From an uncultured Kangiella sp. (GTDB lineage: Bacteria; Pseudomonadota; Gammaproteobacteria; Enterobacterales; DSM-103792), in assembly GCA_946481205.1 (NCBI GenBank), contig CAMLNB010000169.1:1-7552 (forward strand): a stretch of 7,552 nucleotides of DNA, in the 5' to 3' direction. Numbering within the stretch: position 1 is the first letter of the stretch; each line of letters opens with the position of its first letter. A program made the translations under genes and the position numbers. Below, in pieces: positions 7,429 through 7,552 of this stretch. The notes below the pieces were generated by a model. That model made no database searches. It was not told where the DNA came from and saw nothing but the letters and a program-made list of their open reading frames with translations.

Positions 7429-7443
7429 CAGCCGGAACGGCTG
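7429..7443. repeat. Small inverted repeat CAGCCG-GAA-CGGCTG
   Basis: Two perfect 6-base arms (7429-7434 and 7438-7443) flank three bases in the operon leader. It could form a short RNA hairpin in the transcript; it is too small to call a terminator. Confidence 0.4.
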
Positions 7444-7455
7444 GCAAAGATGGCA

Positions 7456-7470
7456 CCGGAAGACTTCCGG
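7456..7470. repeat. Palindrome CCGGAAG-A-CTTCCGG, possible operator
   Basis: Perfect 7-base arms (7456-7462 and 7464-7470) surround a single central base. The site is about 45-60 bases downstream of the predicted transcription start. A one-base loop suits a dimeric regulator's DNA site better than an RNA hairpin. No regulator gene lies in the window to pair with it, so the role is inferred. Confidence 0.4.
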
Positions 7471-7520
7471 CGGTAGGCGTCGCGACTCATCGGTGGAGTG
7501 GCTCGGGTAGGGATGGGCGA

Positions 7521-7550
7521 TTTATACCGGGGCGGGATCGGTGGGGTCAA
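7521..7550 (-). promoter_or_regulatory. Candidate sigma70 promoter of the kynurenine operon
   Basis: On the minus strand TTGACC (7550-7545) is followed after 18 bases by TATAAA (7526-7521). Each hexamer matches the sigma70 consensus at five of six positions and the spacing is close to optimal. TATAAA stands out as A+T-rich in a GC-rich stretch. It points into the operon with a predicted start near 7514. No better pair was seen nearer to the RidA gene. Confidence 0.55.
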
Positions 7551-7552
7551 CT

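Larger units (their letters stand above)
7287..7514 (-). other. Long leader of the kynurenine operon without a convincing gene
   Basis: Between the predicted transcription start (about 7514) and the RidA start lie some 227 bases. The stretch is GC-rich, has no good coding frame and contains several short inverted repeats (7456-7470, 7429-7443 and a weak 4-bp one at 7382-7394). There is also GCCGG/CCGGC flanking six bases just upstream of the ribosome-binding site. I recognise no known riboswitch or T-box pattern. Whether it is transcribed depends on the promoter call. Confidence 0.4.

Noticed and set aside
7410..7490. 26-residue open frame in the operon leader on the minus strand
   Set aside because: There is no Shine-Dalgarno before its ATG and no tryptophan or other regulatory codon run, so a leader peptide is not supported.
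1..7552. CRISPR arrays, insertion sequences, tRNA or rRNA genes, phage or defence genes
   Set aside because: No repeat-spacer pattern, transposase, terminal repeats, tRNA-like fold or defence-type domain was seen; the window is almost fully explained by metabolic genes.

Overview
The window holds most of a bacterial kynurenine-pathway operon on the minus strand. It reads from about 7550 down to 937, or to 302 if the last gene belongs to it. G+C is moderately high and G/C-ending codons dominate. The gene set and its tight spacing suggest a proteobacterium, perhaps a gammaproteobacterium, but nothing in the window fixes the taxon.

Layout from left to right. Bases 1-126 carry the last 41 codons of an unidentified plus-strand gene. 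A short intergenic region (127-301) follows, with a strong stem-loop at 163-186. All the complete genes are on the minus strand. In transcription order they are: a RidA-family protein that is probably 2-aminomuconate deaminase (7286-6867); a predicted lipoprotein alpha/beta hydrolase (6834-5977); 3-hydroxyanthranilate 3,4-dioxygenase (5980-5441); ACMS decarboxylase (5437-4424); a KynB-like metal-dependent cyclase-family hydrolase (4394-3567); kynureninase (3574-2303); kynurenine 3-monooxygenase (2283-937); and a DUF1801/YdeI-type protein (901-302). Successive genes overlap by 4 or 8 bases or are separated by at most 35, so one transcript is likely. A good sigma70-like promoter (TTGACC, 18-base spacer, TATAAA) lies at the right edge. 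It implies a leader of about 227 nt containing several small inverted repeats.

The genes work together as follows. The cyclase-family protein is a candidate N-formylkynurenine formamidase. KMO makes 3-hydroxykynurenine, KynU makes 3-hydroxyanthranilate, the dioxygenase opens the ring to ACMS, and ACMSD decarboxylates ACMS to 2-aminomuconate semialdehyde. ACMSD diverts carbon away from quinolinate and NAD, so the operon looks catabolic. The RidA protein would deaminate 2-aminomuconate. Tryptophan 2,3-dioxygenase and aminomuconate-semialdehyde dehydrogenase are absent, as are the later meta-cleavage steps and any regulator; they must lie outside the window or be replaced.

The core is a known pathway, not a new system. 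The least ordinary parts are the atypical formamidase candidate, the membrane-anchored hydrolase of unknown substrate in a cytosolic pathway operon, and the long leader with its inverted repeats.
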